A DNA stretch of 64,000 bases from contig NC_051439.1 in the NCBI RefSeq assembly GCF_001649575.2, positions 15,096,512-15,160,511 on the forward strand. Reading direction: 5' to 3'. Shown one piece after another: positions 1-13,500 of this stretch. The number at the start of each line of letters is the position of its first letter. Within the stretch, counting starts at the first letter, position 1. The notes under the pieces were generated by a model. The model saw nothing but the letters and a program-made list of their open reading frames with translations. It searched no databases and was not told the origin of the DNA. The position numbers and the translations under genes were made by a program. The stretch is from Kryptolebias marmoratus. Lineage: Eukaryota; Chordata; Actinopteri; Cyprinodontiformes; Rivulidae.

Positions 1-3000
1 GTTGTAGGATTTTTTTATGAAAAAATGAAACAGATGAAACACTAAAGAGGCTGCGATTGTCTTTTTAGCTTTAGACTTTTACAAAAAAATGTGGCTGCAG
101 TAAAGGCATGTTAATATCTGGTGTTTAACCTTTAGAGATGAGGAGAGAAATCTGTAATTAAATTATTGTTTTCAATATACAAAAAGAGACAAACTGGCAC
201 TGTTGTTTTCCAGTTTTGCAAATGTTTGTAGCCTAATGATAACAAAGCTTCTTTTCCTCATTATTTCCCTTAAACTAATAACAAACATGTGGAAAAACTT
301 TGTACTTTTGAATGTTAAAAAAAAAACATTGCTTTCTTATTCACTATGATACTACTCAGAAACAGATGATTGTAGTCACTCATTAGCAGTACTTGAACTT
401 CCAGTTTGTCCAGATAATGAACAGAGTAAAATTAAATTTCACAGATCTACCAACACAAATGAAAGTAGAATGTTTTACATTGAAAACTATAGCTTAATGG
501 TCTGTTTCTGTTTAAAATATTTACTCGATTTGCACGCACGCAGCAATAAAAGGAAACTTGACATGGATGTTGTCTTTGAAGATTAGTGCTGGATTATATT
601 CGATTTGTTTCGTGATCCTGTTCTACAAGCTGAGGTGGTGCTTTGTGTATAATAACGTCCCAATATTTGCTCAATAGGCTTTGTTTAAACATGGCAGTGT
701 CACGTCCAGCCTTTAGTTTCAACGTTAAAACCTGGAACCAGAGCTATAAAAATATTCTTGGTTTCTGCCCTGTGATAGAATTCCAGCTCCCCTTTTGATA
801 AACAAAACTTATTGTTGTGATGATTCCTTTGTTGGGGATATCTAAAGTAGCTCAGTGATGCAGCCATTGTGTTTCTGCCTTTCACTCGGGCTGTGAAATC
901 CTGCCAAGTTAAATAGTCCCAACACACAAAGGGAACAATGAAACGGGCTCTGCAGCAATGTGTCAGAGCACTTTTCTTTTCTTTTTTTTTTTCTTTTTTT
1001 AACAAAAAGTTCAAAGATAAAGAAAGCCAAAGTGCTGGTTGCAGAATCGAGTTACAAGAAAACTGTCAAAAACCTCTTGAATTTAAAATAAAATCTCCTG
1101 GATAGCACATTAAAACGTCTCGAGATTATAATTTAATTCTGCATTATGTCAGTCAAAGTAAATGTGCTTCATTTATTAAAGAAAAATGAAGTTGTTCACA
1201 TACTTTCCCAAATGTTTATTTGTTGGGACTTGTTTTGAGGCTGTGTGAGGCCTCTGAAAGTCTGAACACATTGCCTGAAGATAATCTGATTTGTCTTTAA
1301 CTCCAGATAATAATCTGCTGCTACAACCTTCAGGCCCTTGGTGGAATCTGGGGAGTCAGGGTCCAGCAGAGGGAATGGTTTGGGTGGGAGAAGGACCCAA
1401 CTACCGCCTCTGTTCAGCATCACACAAACAGCTTTAAGTTACGCAACTAAACACGGAAATGAAGCAATGTGCCTTTCAAAATAAGACAGATTTTAAAGCC
1501 AGTATTTGGAAATCATTGTTTTACCAGCAGCACTTCCATAGACAGCAGTGGCTGTATCCACATTTTATGGATTATATGCATTAAAATAAAGAAACTTGGT
1601 CAAATTTTGTATTTAGCTGCCTTCATATAAACATTTTCTGTTGTGTTTCTGTTTCAAAATGTTTTAGTGGTTTGAAATGTTCTGTGTTCAGTTCAGTGAC
1701 TGAAGCTAATGTGCTTTTCTGCTGCAAACTTGCAAACTGTTTTATTCTTGACATGCAAAACTTACTTTCATCCTTCCCCTGCTGGTAATGCTGTCGTTAT
1801 GAGGTTTTTATTAACGTGTGATATAGACGTAAAACAGGAGGACCGTCATGTGGTGCTGCATTCTAGGGACAGGAGTTTTACCTCGTAAGCGATGTCCTTT
1901 TCTTTACTTTTGTTGTTATTTATTCATTTACTCATAGCAAAAAATGCTCAAATGGTCAAATCAATTGAACAGGCTAACAAAAAGGACAGAATGCTGTGTG
2001 TGTTAAATTGATTTCTCAGTTAAAATTATTCTTATATCAAGTCTGAAAACAACTGTTGCAACAAAAAAAGCAACAAGTGAGCCCAGAAAAGCCATGTTTT
2101 GTGTATTTATTATTATTCAAACCTCACAAGGAGAAGCATTCTAACTACCTGTAATCAATGGTGAGGCCTCCAGTTTTAAAAAGAGGGAAATATTTATACA
2201 GTTTGAGAAAACAATCACAAATGACTGCATTTCATATAAAAACCCAGATTTCTGCCTTAAGTTCTGCCTCTGATGGGTCAAAGATCCGATCATCACTCCT
2301 GGTTTTTGTTTTAGTTTTTTTACTTCTTCTCTATTAAATGCTGTATTTTTTAAGATAAGGTGCAAAAATAAACGTGGCTGTAAAACCTGCATTGTGAATG
2401 ATCTTCAAACACAACGTCTCATACATTTCACAAACAGCAGACAAAAACTGGTTCAGTCTTGTGTCCTGACCGGCGGAGGGACACTCTTCAGGAGGACATA
2501 TCTGGACAGGGAGGATGGAGGTCTTCAGGGAGGAGAGAAAGAAGCCTCATTGAGTTTAAAAATTGGGATTTTTTCTTGCCAACGGGAAATGCGATTCGTC
2601 TTATTTTGAAAGCTCCACCCGGATGTAGTGTCGCAGTAATGCTGCTGTTTTGACACCTCTTTTCCTCACAAGTGAGTGAAAGCTCAGGGGCCGTGGATAT
2701 GTGAAAGCCGCAGGCTGGTATCCGCATACCGCTCAGGGTCTGCCCTAACAGAGACCCCCCAAATCATCACCAGGGGCCCACAGCTCATCACATGTCTCAG
2801 AAATTAAAAAAGAAAACACTCGAATGACTGCAGAGCGCTCCGTTATGTGAAGGTCTGAAGAGGATCCTTCTGATCTATGGAATAAACCCAGGTAGGGCAT
2901 CATGTTCAGCCTTTAGTGCCTTTTATTTCCCTGCTGTCATTTAAGTGGCTGCCTGTCCCGTTGGGCTCCTTTTTTGCGTCAAATCCGCAAAGTGACAAAA

Positions 3001-3480
3001 GATGCGCCGGTAAAACCCGCTATATTCCTTAATGCGGACTGCCTCAGACGTGTCGATCCATCTGAGCAGCGAAACATTGTCCCTTGTTGATTTATTTTTA
3101 TTTTATTTTTTCCGGCAGAATGAAGAGAAGAAGGCTGCCGTGGTGAGATAAACTCGGATCCGCAGCGAGGTTTGTTGTTCCAAGGCTGTGTTTGGGTCAT
3201 ATTTGTGGTGACATGTGTGCTCATGGGCCAACAGTTGCTCAAAATACAACCTCAGACAGTCCGGAGAAGGAGGAAAACACTGTTTCCAAATGTTTGAACT
3301 CAAACTATGTGCTTGCAGCCTCCGCCTGTCACTCCCTTTCCAACAACACAGAGGGGAGGAGATGAACACCAGATGTTGTCCCTGGCATTTTAGGCTTAAT
3401 TAATTAATTTATCTAGTCTCTCTCAACAATAAATAACTCACACAAGCTTAAATTACAGCAATATAATGTAAGCGATGATG
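1..3480. other. Intergenic, no gene recognised
   Basis: Only short, unconvincing open frames occur here on either strand, and none resembles a known protein family. The stretch is AT-rich with several A/T homopolymers. It could hold upstream regulatory DNA or an untranslated first exon of INF2, because the first INF2 coding exon begins at a splice acceptor and so needs at least one upstream exon. I see no feature that locates it. Confidence 0.5.
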
Positions 3481-3525
3481 TTAATAATGTAAGAATTTAT
3501 GTTGCTTTTGGTTTGTGTGTGTGCA

Positions 3526-4200
3526 TGTCTGTTAGCAAAATATCTCATGTACCACGGGTCGGATTTTAGTCAAATTTTCAGGAAATAACCATTGGATGTA
3601 GGTCTATGGCTGATTAACTTTTGAAGTCAACCCAATTCAAGACACCAGCCACAGCCGGCTGATCTTACAAAACACAAAAATGCAGATTATTCAGTCAGTT
3701 TTACAGATTGTGTGCTAAAATTTGGTGTGATTGTAGCCTAAAGTCGTTCACAACACATACTCCAAGTCCTACTCATTACGCAAGATCTGAGTTTAAAACG
3801 TTGGCATCACCTGTTAAAGTCAACCCATTTTGTCTGTTATCAAAATGTCTCATGAACCACTGAATTTAAATTAAACCTTTGACAAGTAATCATCGGATCT
3901 CCATCTACAACTCAGTCATTTTGGAGTCAGTCTAATTCAAGCTGGCGACGTTAGCCAACACAAAAAATGGCTACAATTCTGTCAGTTTTACAGATATTGA
4001 GCTAAAATTTGACGTGGTGGTACCTGAGAGGCGATCACAACACGTAGTCATGGCATGAGATTGTGCATAAGATTAGTTTCAAGGTTTGACCAAAACGGCT
4101 GTAACTCTGTCACTTCTCAACACAAGGTGATTTTAATTTAAAATGCCCGACATAAAAGGTGGCAGGCAATCTGCATTCCTTCCAGGAATGGTAGACCTTT
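3526..4200 (+). repeat. Dispersed tandem-unit repeat, two ~305-bp units
   Basis: Two diverged units start at 3526 and 3831, each opening with TGTCTGTTA followed by a 'CAAAATxTCTCATG' motif. Each unit then contains the same ordered landmarks: 'GATTAACTTTTG' or its equivalent, 'CAATTCAAG', 'CAGTTTTACAGAT' and 'GCTAAAATTTG'. The period is 305 bp. The right edge carries GCATTCCTTCCAGGAATG, a near-palindrome that also occurs, in reverse orientation, at the edge of the copy near 42.49 kb. Related copies lie at 10.17, 28.44, 30.08 and 42.5-43.5 kb. The sequence is non-coding. Confidence 0.75.
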
Positions 4201-4414
4201 AATAGTTATTTTAGTTTTCACGCCACGTGCCTTTTTTCAGTCTTGCCTGTTTCTGCAAAGAAAACAAAATGCTAGGTAAATTGCTTTAACTGCTCCTCAT
4301 GATTTCATTCTTTCAGTCTGAATCTATTAGTTTACAAATGAAGTCAGGTAGGAATCCCCGTGATCTGTGATGTTCACAGACATCTCTGTGATGTGCAGTG
4401 AGAGTAGGGAGCAG

Positions 4415-4778
4415 GCGGAAGAGAGCCCGGAGAGGTGGAGGGACCCTCCGAAGGGACAGGGAATGAAAATCAGTAGCGAGACGTGCTGTGATGGTGGTTA
4501 GAAGATGGTGACACTAACAAAAACACAGGAGTATATCAAAAGGAACAGCTCAGCTAAGGTTAGAGACAAAGCTGAGATGGTTTGGACTTGTGCAGGAGTA
4601 GGAACAGTGGCTATACTGGACAAATATAGACCAATATGGAGCCGCCCGAAGGAAAAGAGGAAGACCACAGATAAGGGTCACGGAGGAAGAAGGATGTCCA
4701 GATGATTGGTGTGACAGAGGAGGATGCTGGGATAGATGAAGGCAGAACATCCACTGTGGCAGCCCCTAAAGAAGAAGA
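4415..4778 (+). mobile_element. Degraded 3' end of a fish non-LTR retrotransposon
   Basis: The translated middle reads roughly KVRDKAEMVWTCAG...SRPKEKRKT. This matches the usual end of a fish LINE open reading frame (KVRE..LRWFGHV..., then GRxKRGRP). The tail CCACTGTGGCAGCCCCTAAA is the characteristic 'gctgtggcgacccctaaa' end of these elements, followed by a short GAAGAAGA tract. Stops and frame shifts show that the copy is dead and 5'-truncated. An RTE-type assignment is from memory of the family and is uncertain; retrotransposon origin is clear. Confidence 0.75.
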
Positions 4779-7558
4779 CTTTAAATCTTTTAGTTTCCTT
4801 AATTTGCAATATATGCAGAACAGAATCACAAACAAGCTCAGCATATGCCTGGGTGGAAATAAAGCGGTGGAGATGTTTCTGCACATTCAGAAGTGTTGCT
4901 GCTGTACAGTAGCAGTGGGGGCTGCTGTGTGTAGGCGGTGTAAGCAGAGGACAGATGAGTAGGCTCGTCCTGTGAGCACTGAATCAGCCTGCTATTAACA
5001 TTTACACGTGGGAGCTCTGGCAGACAAGGTCGGCAAATCAAAGCTGCCAACATCTACCTGAGGAGTGTGCAGCAGAATATGAGAATGCGGCTTTTGATTG
5101 CTAAACGCCTTGTACTTAAAATCAACATTCTTATGAAAGAAAAGGAGAAAAAAAAAAGCATTTCAAAAGGGAAACTTGTACTGTCACACCAGCCTGCCTG
5201 TCGAGTGCCAAGTTTCCTGTTCTGGGAAAGTCCTTTCCTTCCCTCTGCAAAGTTCCCGAGCCATGCTGAGTTCAGCTTACAGCCTGTTTTTTTAAACATC
5301 TTAGTCACATCCACGACTTTTGCTGGAAGCACGATCCGTTTAACCAAACTCTCAGTGCATTTTAATGAACCCAAACTGTGAAAATTCCCTTAAAAATTAC
5401 AGCCGTCAACTTGTTACTTTTGTTTCTCTGCTCACAATGAACATGAAAGCACGATGTACCGAAGCGTCAGTACGTGTTAAAAAAGGAGCCTAAGTCTTAT
5501 TTAGCCTGACGGGGGCAGAGAGCATTCCATCCATTTTGTGTCAAGTGAACACAGCTCTTTGAAGGCTATTGAGGAGGGCTTTTGTAAAAACACCATTGTC
5601 TGGCTGCTCGCTGCCACGGTAACACTCTCACACTGGCAGCAGGACGAGAATGCTGCAGTCAGAAATGACAAAATGCCTCGCCAGAAAATGTGAGAGATTA
5701 AAATCCTGATTTTCTCCTCTTTTTTTTTTTTTTACCCCGACTGCACACAGTGAACTAATTTGTCAGATTTCTCACCAGTCAGTGCTTCTGTTCTTTGCCA
5801 AATGCTTTCAGAAAAGAGAGTCAGCCAAGCTATTTGCAACCTGATTGTAACTGGAGTTTAATGTGCTTCCTAATATGCCTTTCAGGATGGTAAAATGCAC
5901 GGCTTATTCAGAGGGATTCTTTGCCTGGCTTTGCCAAAGCAACGCGTTTGCCCATGTTTATTACTAAGTGTCTCATCTGTATATATTATACATGCCAAGT
6001 GTGAAACCAACAACAGAAGAACTGTTCATTTACACAGACCAACCGAAGATAAACGGCACCTTGAGACAAAAATCTAAAGGATCTAGAGTCTAAAAAAAGA
6101 AGAGAAATTGTTGATTTTATTAGGAAACGTGTTTGCATTAGTTGCATGCGACGCAGAGCATGAAGTTCAGAGTTTACACAAGTTGGTAAAAAAGAGGGGT
6201 CTGTGCTCTGGGGCTGCACCAAAAAAGGCCAGTTGTGGAATCAGTGTTTCCATTCCTTTCAATGTAAAAAATGTTCCAATGATGTTTCTGCACACTTGTG
6301 TCTGTTTCACATGCATGCCATGTAAATGTTTATGTTTTCTAATCCCTTAAAGAGCATAAAAATGAGATGCAAAATTAATTTGCTTCTCTTGTAGCTAACT
6401 GTGTGAGTAATTTGATTTCCAGTAAGCAAAGCTGAAGATTAAATTGACTCCAGAAGTTAACGAGTTGTAGATATACATCCAGTGGCAAGATATTGTAATA
6501 ACAGACACACACACAAGGGCAAAACCATTCTCGTCCATCTTCACCTTTCAGCTCCACTTTTACTGTAAAAAGAGTTTAGTTTAGAAGAGTTCCTCTCTTC
6601 CATAAAGGTCATAAATGGGCTGCATGGAAGAACGAAGAGCCACCATGCAGGACTCTGAAATCTTCCTGAAGCTGTCCTGCATGTGGTCCAGGGTGGAGAG
6701 ATGCACTTCCTGCAAAGCTAAAAATGATTTTCTTGCTCAGCCACCACATTTCTTATCTGTTCCTGTCAACTGTCATCGCAGTTACACTACAAACTACAGA
6801 AACAAATAGCGGAAGGCACTTTATGATCTTGTTTCATCCTTCTTCAGCTCTGGATATTTTTGCTTTCATAATTCTGGACATTCGGAGCTCTTGGCAGGTT
6901 TTTCGGAAAACTGTTTGAGTCCGAGTTTTTATTTGTATCTCCTACTTTTCCTAATAAAGACTGAAAACATGCCCTGACTGATTAAGATTTGGAATCATTG
7001 TCATGTTAAGTCAGATCTCTTGGGATGTCTAAACTTTTGTAAGATTCTCCTCTCATTTCTCAAAGTCATACTGAAAAGAAAGTGACACTAATTTGAGTTA
7101 AATGATAAAAAGAAAGTTTGATCTTGACAGGAACTTTACTCTGGGGATTCCTCACTGTCACCACTGTTTATCCTAGATTACATTTCATACTGTCTGACAA
7201 AGTTGAGTCTGGCTTTGTGCACAAATTTGATGAGCTCACTGTGAGATTAGGTGGGAATGTTTGGCAGAGCAGTCAATGACTGGACTGCTGACATACGTTT
7301 TGCTCATCCACAAAGTGCCGACTTGTCATTTCCCATTTTCCTTTCATTCTGACAAAGCTTTTTGTTGGCCTGCTTCCTCTAGTTTAGATAGCAACCACCA
7401 CACTGTTTACATACTGGACAAAATTACTGGCTATCAGTCCCCAACAGGCTCTATCTTCAGGCCAAAATGAGCCACATTTTTTTCCTAATGATAATATAAG
7501 AAATGTGTCTTCTTATATGTTTTACTGAAAGAACTATCAACATTTTTTTCTTCTGCAG
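4779..7558. other. Upstream region of INF2, no gene recognised
   Basis: No reading frame with recognisable protein similarity is present. Poly-T and AT-rich tracts are scattered through it. The right end forms the acceptor (polypyrimidine tract then CAG at 7556-7558) of the exon with the INF2 start codon, so part of this stretch is the last intron of the INF2 5' UTR. Confidence 0.5.
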
Positions 7559-7572
7559 GTCTGTTGAACATC

Positions 7573-10500
7573 ATGTCAGTGAAATCAGATGTGAAAAATA
7601 AGTGGGCGGCAGTCAGGGACCGCCTGGGCTCCTCGCAGGACTCCGACACCCAGCAGGAGGCCAACCTGGAGAGTGCCGATCCAGAGCTGTGCATCCGGCT
7701 TCTGCAGGTCCCCACCGTTGTCAACTACTCCGGCCTGAAGCGCCGCCTGGAAGGCAGCGACCAGACATGGATGGTTCAGTTCCTGGAGCTGAGCGGGTTG
7801 GATCTCCTCCTGGAGGCTCTGGACCGGCTCTCGGGTCGGGGATGCTCCCGCATCGCGGACGCCTTGCTGCAGCTCACGTGCGTCAGCTGCGTCCGCGCAG
7901 TGATGAACTCATCGGCGGGCATCCACTTTATTATAGAGAACGAGGGATACATCCGGAAGCTCTCACAAGGTTGGCTAATTGCACTTTTTTTATAAACATG
8001 TGTTCCAGGTTTCAGTTCAGTCCCATGTGAAAAAAGAGCCACATGTATGACTAAATACATGTTCAATTTAAGATTTATTGCAACCCCAACTATGATAAAA
8101 CTATAACATTGTGTACAAGTTAATAAAAACAGAATACAATGTCTTTCAAACTTTATAAACCCATATTTTATTCACAATAGAATGTTGTAAACATATCACA
8201 TAGATTTTTACTTGTACCTAATTTAGTATATTTTAATTTAAATAAGCATATCTTATGTTTAAGTCAAATCAAGTCAAGTCAAATTTATTTATATAACACT
8301 TTTCAGCAACAAGGCTGTTCAAAGTGCTTAACCCTTCTGTGGCCTTTGAGTCAAACTGACCTGAAGTAACAAGGGCTTCTCTTTCTCTCTTCAGTTATGA
8401 GGGCTTCGGGAGGGTTAAGAACAGGAAGGACCTCTTTATTCTTATATTACATAATACTGTTTTGGTGTTCATGTGATTTTATGACTCATTCTGCTGAGTT
8501 GATGTTCCTGTCATGCTCAGCTGTATAGAAACATGAATCATAAAAGGTTTGCTTCAGGAAACTGCTGAAAATCTAATGTCAATGGTGAATATTGGATTTT
8601 CTTATCCTCGAGCATGTCTGCACACATAGATGTATTTTTATCACAGTGCCACACAGGCAACCAGAGCCGCAGAAACCAAAGTTCAACTTAACTGCAGGAC
8701 AAATCATCCTGTTTGGGTTTAGACACAAAAAAGGAACTTTACTTGTGTTCATGTCTCTGTGATGTTTCCCAGCCTTGGACACGTCAAACATCATGGTGAA
8801 GAAGCAGGTGTTTGAGCTCCTCGCAGCCCTCAGCATATTCTCTGCCGAAGGTCACTGCCTGGCTCTCGATGCCTTGGATCATTACAAGGCAAGCAGATAC
8901 ATAAATACGGCACAAAGTCATTTATCACAAACTAAACTGCTGTACAACTACCCCCAAACTGTCTTAGATTTGAAGTGTTCTTACCATCTTTGATTCCCCG
9001 CCATCAGGGTGTGAAGGCCCGTCAGTATCGTTTCAGTGTGATCATGAACGAGCTGCAGGCCACAGACAACGTCCCTTACATGGTCACTCTCCTCAGCGTC
9101 ATCAACGCGCTCATCTTCAGCACAGATGACCTGAGGCAGAGAGATAAAATAAGAAAGGAGTTTATCGGTAAGTAACCCGTCCCCGTTTGAGCGAGGTGAC
9201 GTTGATGTAAATTCTCAATGCTAAGCAAGGGGTAAAAAGCGGGCCATCAGCTACAAATTTCTTTGTCACTGGGTCTTGGCTAAGAATAGGTTGAATGGCC
9301 TCATTCTTACTCAGACAAGTGAGAACAAAGTGTGGAAATCATTGTGTTTTCAAGGGTTTAGCGCCACAGCTAATTGGCTGTTGTGACTGTGAGTGAAAGG
9401 AACACGTCAACTCTCTCAGACTGATCAAACTCCATTGAATTTGGGAAATTTTAAACAGTTCTTTGAGACAATAAACTGATTTAATGAAATCAGTCTTAGG
9501 AACTGTTCCAAAAACTATATTTGTATTAAATTGAGAGAAAGAGCCAGATTTGAACCTAAGACCTTCACACCAAGCGCACACGGTGTTAATCACTAAGCTA
9601 CAAGCCTACCTGAGAAGCACAGCATTTGAAAATAGGTTGGCAAACATATAATTGCTGCAGCTTTAGGATTACCTCAGTTCCTATCACCTGAAAGCAATCA
9701 GCCATCTGATTAGCCACGCCTCTTTTGTGATTAGAAACCTGTGACTTCCTGCTGTTGACTATAAACATACTCTTGTGACTGAAAGAAAAATTTAGTACCA
9801 AAAGCCGAAAACGTAACATTGAATCTGTGTTTTATTGGTTATGTCTTTGCAGGCCTGCAGCTACTTGATAGCCTGCCAAAATTAAGGTGAGCCAGCTGTT
9901 TGGTGTGCATGTTTGATTCCCTCAGTCTTTTAAATTACACAATAAAATTAGTTTTTAGAGGAAACTCCTAAAGCCCAGAAGCCATGCAGGATAAGTAGAG
10001 CTTTGCTGACATTTGCACTCACTTAAAAACGCCACCATTAAATTAAAGGCTTTGTATTCCTGGAAGGAGTTGTAGTAGTTTTGGTCAAACCTTGTAAAGG
10101 ACAAAAAGCATGTGATATTGTGAGACATGTTGGTGCTCAGAGAAAGCATTGAAGATGATTTTTAGCTACTACCAAACCTAACTTAGATAAATATGTAAAA
10201 CTGGCTGAGTTATAGCCATCTTTGTGTTTACTAAGATGGATTAGCTGTGACGGTCATCTTGAACTGAGGTGGCTCCAAAGTTAATCAGATGTAGATGTAC
10301 ATTCAGTGAGTCCTTTCTGGGGGTTCAATTTGTTCAATGGTCCTTTGGTGGCAAGAAAAGGGACTAAGACGTTTCTGCTCAGTAATTGTAACATTTTGTC
10401 TCCAGGGAGCAGGAGGACGAAGACTTGATTATTCAGTGTGAAGCTTTCGAGGAGGCAATGGCTGAGGACGAGGAGGAGATGCTGCGAGTGTATGGAGGAA

Positions 10501-13500
10501 TTGACATGAGCAATCACCAGGAAGTGTTCACGGCACTCTTCAACAAGGTGAGAACAGAGCACTAGGATGGCTTCAGCTGTTAAGAGTTGAGACTGCCCAG
10601 TTAAGTAGAGGCTCAAGGAGGACAGAGATTAGTGTAGATTCCTGCATGAGGTTTATCCAATTAGTGTGATTTGTGTGTGCAGGTGAGCAGCTCTCCAGCT
10701 TCCCTCCAGCTACTGTCCATCCTGCAAACAATGATGGTGCTCGGACCAAGCCGCACAGACATCTGGCTGGCTCTGGAAGCCATCACTAACAGAGCCATAC
10801 TCCTCGCCCAGGACTGTGAGTCAGCACTACAATAAAAAAAATAAAAAAAAAATAATGCATTCAGTCAGGACAACACTCACTAATGGCCAGCTGATTAATG
10901 TGTGAAGGGGAGCGATTATCCAGGAAAATGGATTCAAGTGGGCGATTTAAAGTGAGACTGAGTAACGGGAGGGAATGAAAGCTTTGATGTAGATAAGGAA
11001 AACCAACTTGAAATGTTGTTTATGGGTGTTGTGTGACTGTGTGCTGCAGCTAAGCTGGAGTCCTGTGAAAAGATCCTGCAGCGGCTGATGTTTCTCAAAC
11101 GGAGGAGCAGCAGCATCGCAGGTCGCCACGAAGTCGACGGGTTTGTGGTAAAGCTGGACAAGGCAGTGCAGACGAATCTGGACAAACCAGACGAAGACAA
11201 GCCGGATGTGAGCGCAGTCTCTGCTAAGAAGCTGTGTGCCTCAGCTCCTCCACCGCCGCCTCCTCCTCCACCGTTACCCGGAGGGCTTGGCAGTCCCCCA
11301 CCACCACCACCTCCACCTCCACCTTTACCCGGAGGGTTTGGCAGTCCCCCACCACCACCACCTCCACCACCACCACCTCTAATGCCTGGAATGTCTGCCC
11401 CACCCCCTCCACCGCCATTACCAGGGATGATGGGTGCACCACCACCGCCTCCCTTGCCTGGAATGCCTCCTCCACCACCTCCTCCCCCTGGCATGATAGT
11501 GGCTCAGAGTAGCCAGGCGCTGGGCTCCAGCACACCAGCAAAGCCGAGCAGGTGTCCCACTCTGAAGATGAAAAAGCTCAACTGGCAGAAACTCCGTCGT
11601 GTTTCAGGCGAGTGAGGGAACACTTTCTTGTAAATGTCCTGGTTATTTTTCCAACAGTCTCTTATGTACCTTTTTAAAAAGATTTAAAAAAGAAAAGTCA
11701 GACTTAGTTGTTAGGCTTAATCTAAGGGTAAAGTTGCCTAAACAAACATAATGGCAATATCTTTTGATTTCCACTGAAACAATTAGAATTTGACATCAAA
11801 AGGTCTCTGAGACAAACATTGTAATGCTAAAAATTTATTTTCCAGAAATTTACATTTAAATCTGTTACTTGGACACCAAATCTTAAGTTGAGCGACATCC
11901 CCCTGACTACTAGTAGTTCAAATTTGTCTTCTGTGGAGGACATTTGTAAACCTGAATATCTCCCATCCACTGCATATTACTGAAATAACTCCTTTTGCTA
12001 TCTAAAGAGGACATTTATGGCTTTTCTCTGATCCCAAATGTAAAGGGCTGGGGCTTTGGTACCTTACAAAGATTGGGGAATTTTTAAAAAAAACATTGTA
12101 CTGATTGGACAATATGTTTTTCCCCTCTGGTAGTCAGGAGGATATTACGGAAACTGAAAGTCCCAGTAAAGCAGATGACCTTTTTGTTCAGTTGCCAATC
12201 TTTCCAAATCAAAAACCTGCAGCCTAATGAAGTTCTCTAAACAGTTTTGTGCATTTTCAGGTTTTTCCCCTGCAGCCTCTTTCAGTTTAGTATTTGGGTG
12301 GGGTTCCTGTGTCACAAACCTCCTTGGCAGCAAAAAAAAAAGAAGCAGCTCAGTGGTGTGGTTTGGATATTGAGCCAGCCAGGGGAAAACCTTCCACTTC
12401 TTACAGCCCATTTCTGGTGTCCAGAAACAGAAACTACCTATCAGCTATATATAATAATTCTGCTCACTTAAAAAACTGTTTTCACACAAACAATTTTTTA
12501 ACTCTTTTGGATGTGAATACCTAAAAATAGCAGCTGAAATACTGACTTTGTCTCAATAATGGTTTTGGGTGCTATATATTTCCTGGTGTCATATACATAG
12601 CCTACTGGTGAAATGAGAGTGAATACTAGACTTTGGTTTATTTGTAGCAAATTGCTAAAAATGATGTAACAATAATGTACACAGCGCTTTGTCTTGCCCT
12701 TACATGGCAACTTTTTAACAATGGGTGTTTAATTTACAGTAAAATTGAACACCGCTTTGTGCAATTTTGGTACAAAATGAATTTTCACAAGCTCACATCA
12801 GGTTTTGTATTTGTTTGTTTTTTTTAATCCCCTTTGTGAACGCAGATGGCCAGTCCATGTGGGCCTCGGTTCAGAAAGAACCGCCTCCTCGCGAGCCTAA
12901 CTACAGCAGCATCGAGGAGTTGTTCTGCCTCCCGGTGATCGAGCCCAAAGACAAGGGGGCAGCTACTCCTGCCAAGAAGGAGCCTAAAGAGGTGTGACAA
13001 GTTAAAAGCGTTGAGAACAAACCCCAGCTGATCAGCAAAGCTTAACGTTGTCTTTTTATTTTTTTGCAGATAACCTTCATTGATCCAAAGAAGAACTTGA
13101 ATATGAACATATTTCTGAAACAGTTCAAATGGTGAGCCATGATCTTAAATTTTTGACATGCTGGCCTATTTTAGTTTTTGGTTTTCTTACTCATAAGTAG
13201 CTTTCTTTCACTTTATGTTCAGCACAAATGAGGAGTTTGTGGCCATGATCCATAAAGGAGATCGCAGCAAGTTTGATGTAGAGGCGCTAAAACAGCTTGT
13301 TAAGCTGCTACCAGAGAAGCATGAGGTTTTTGTAACACTTTTGCCATTTTGTTTGATACTCTTCTGCATACTCCTACAAACTCATGCTCATTTGAATTGT
13401 ACCTTTTTGGTGTAGATTGAGAATTTGAAGTCTTTCCAAGGAGAAAAAGACAAGCTGGCAAATGTTGACCGTTTCTACACCTCCCTCCTGACTATACAGT

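Noticed and set aside
10934..11494. Minus-strand 186-codon glycine-rich open frame
   Set aside because: It is the exact antisense of the INF2 FH1 polyproline exon. Gly codons mirror Pro codons, and there is no independent gene structure.
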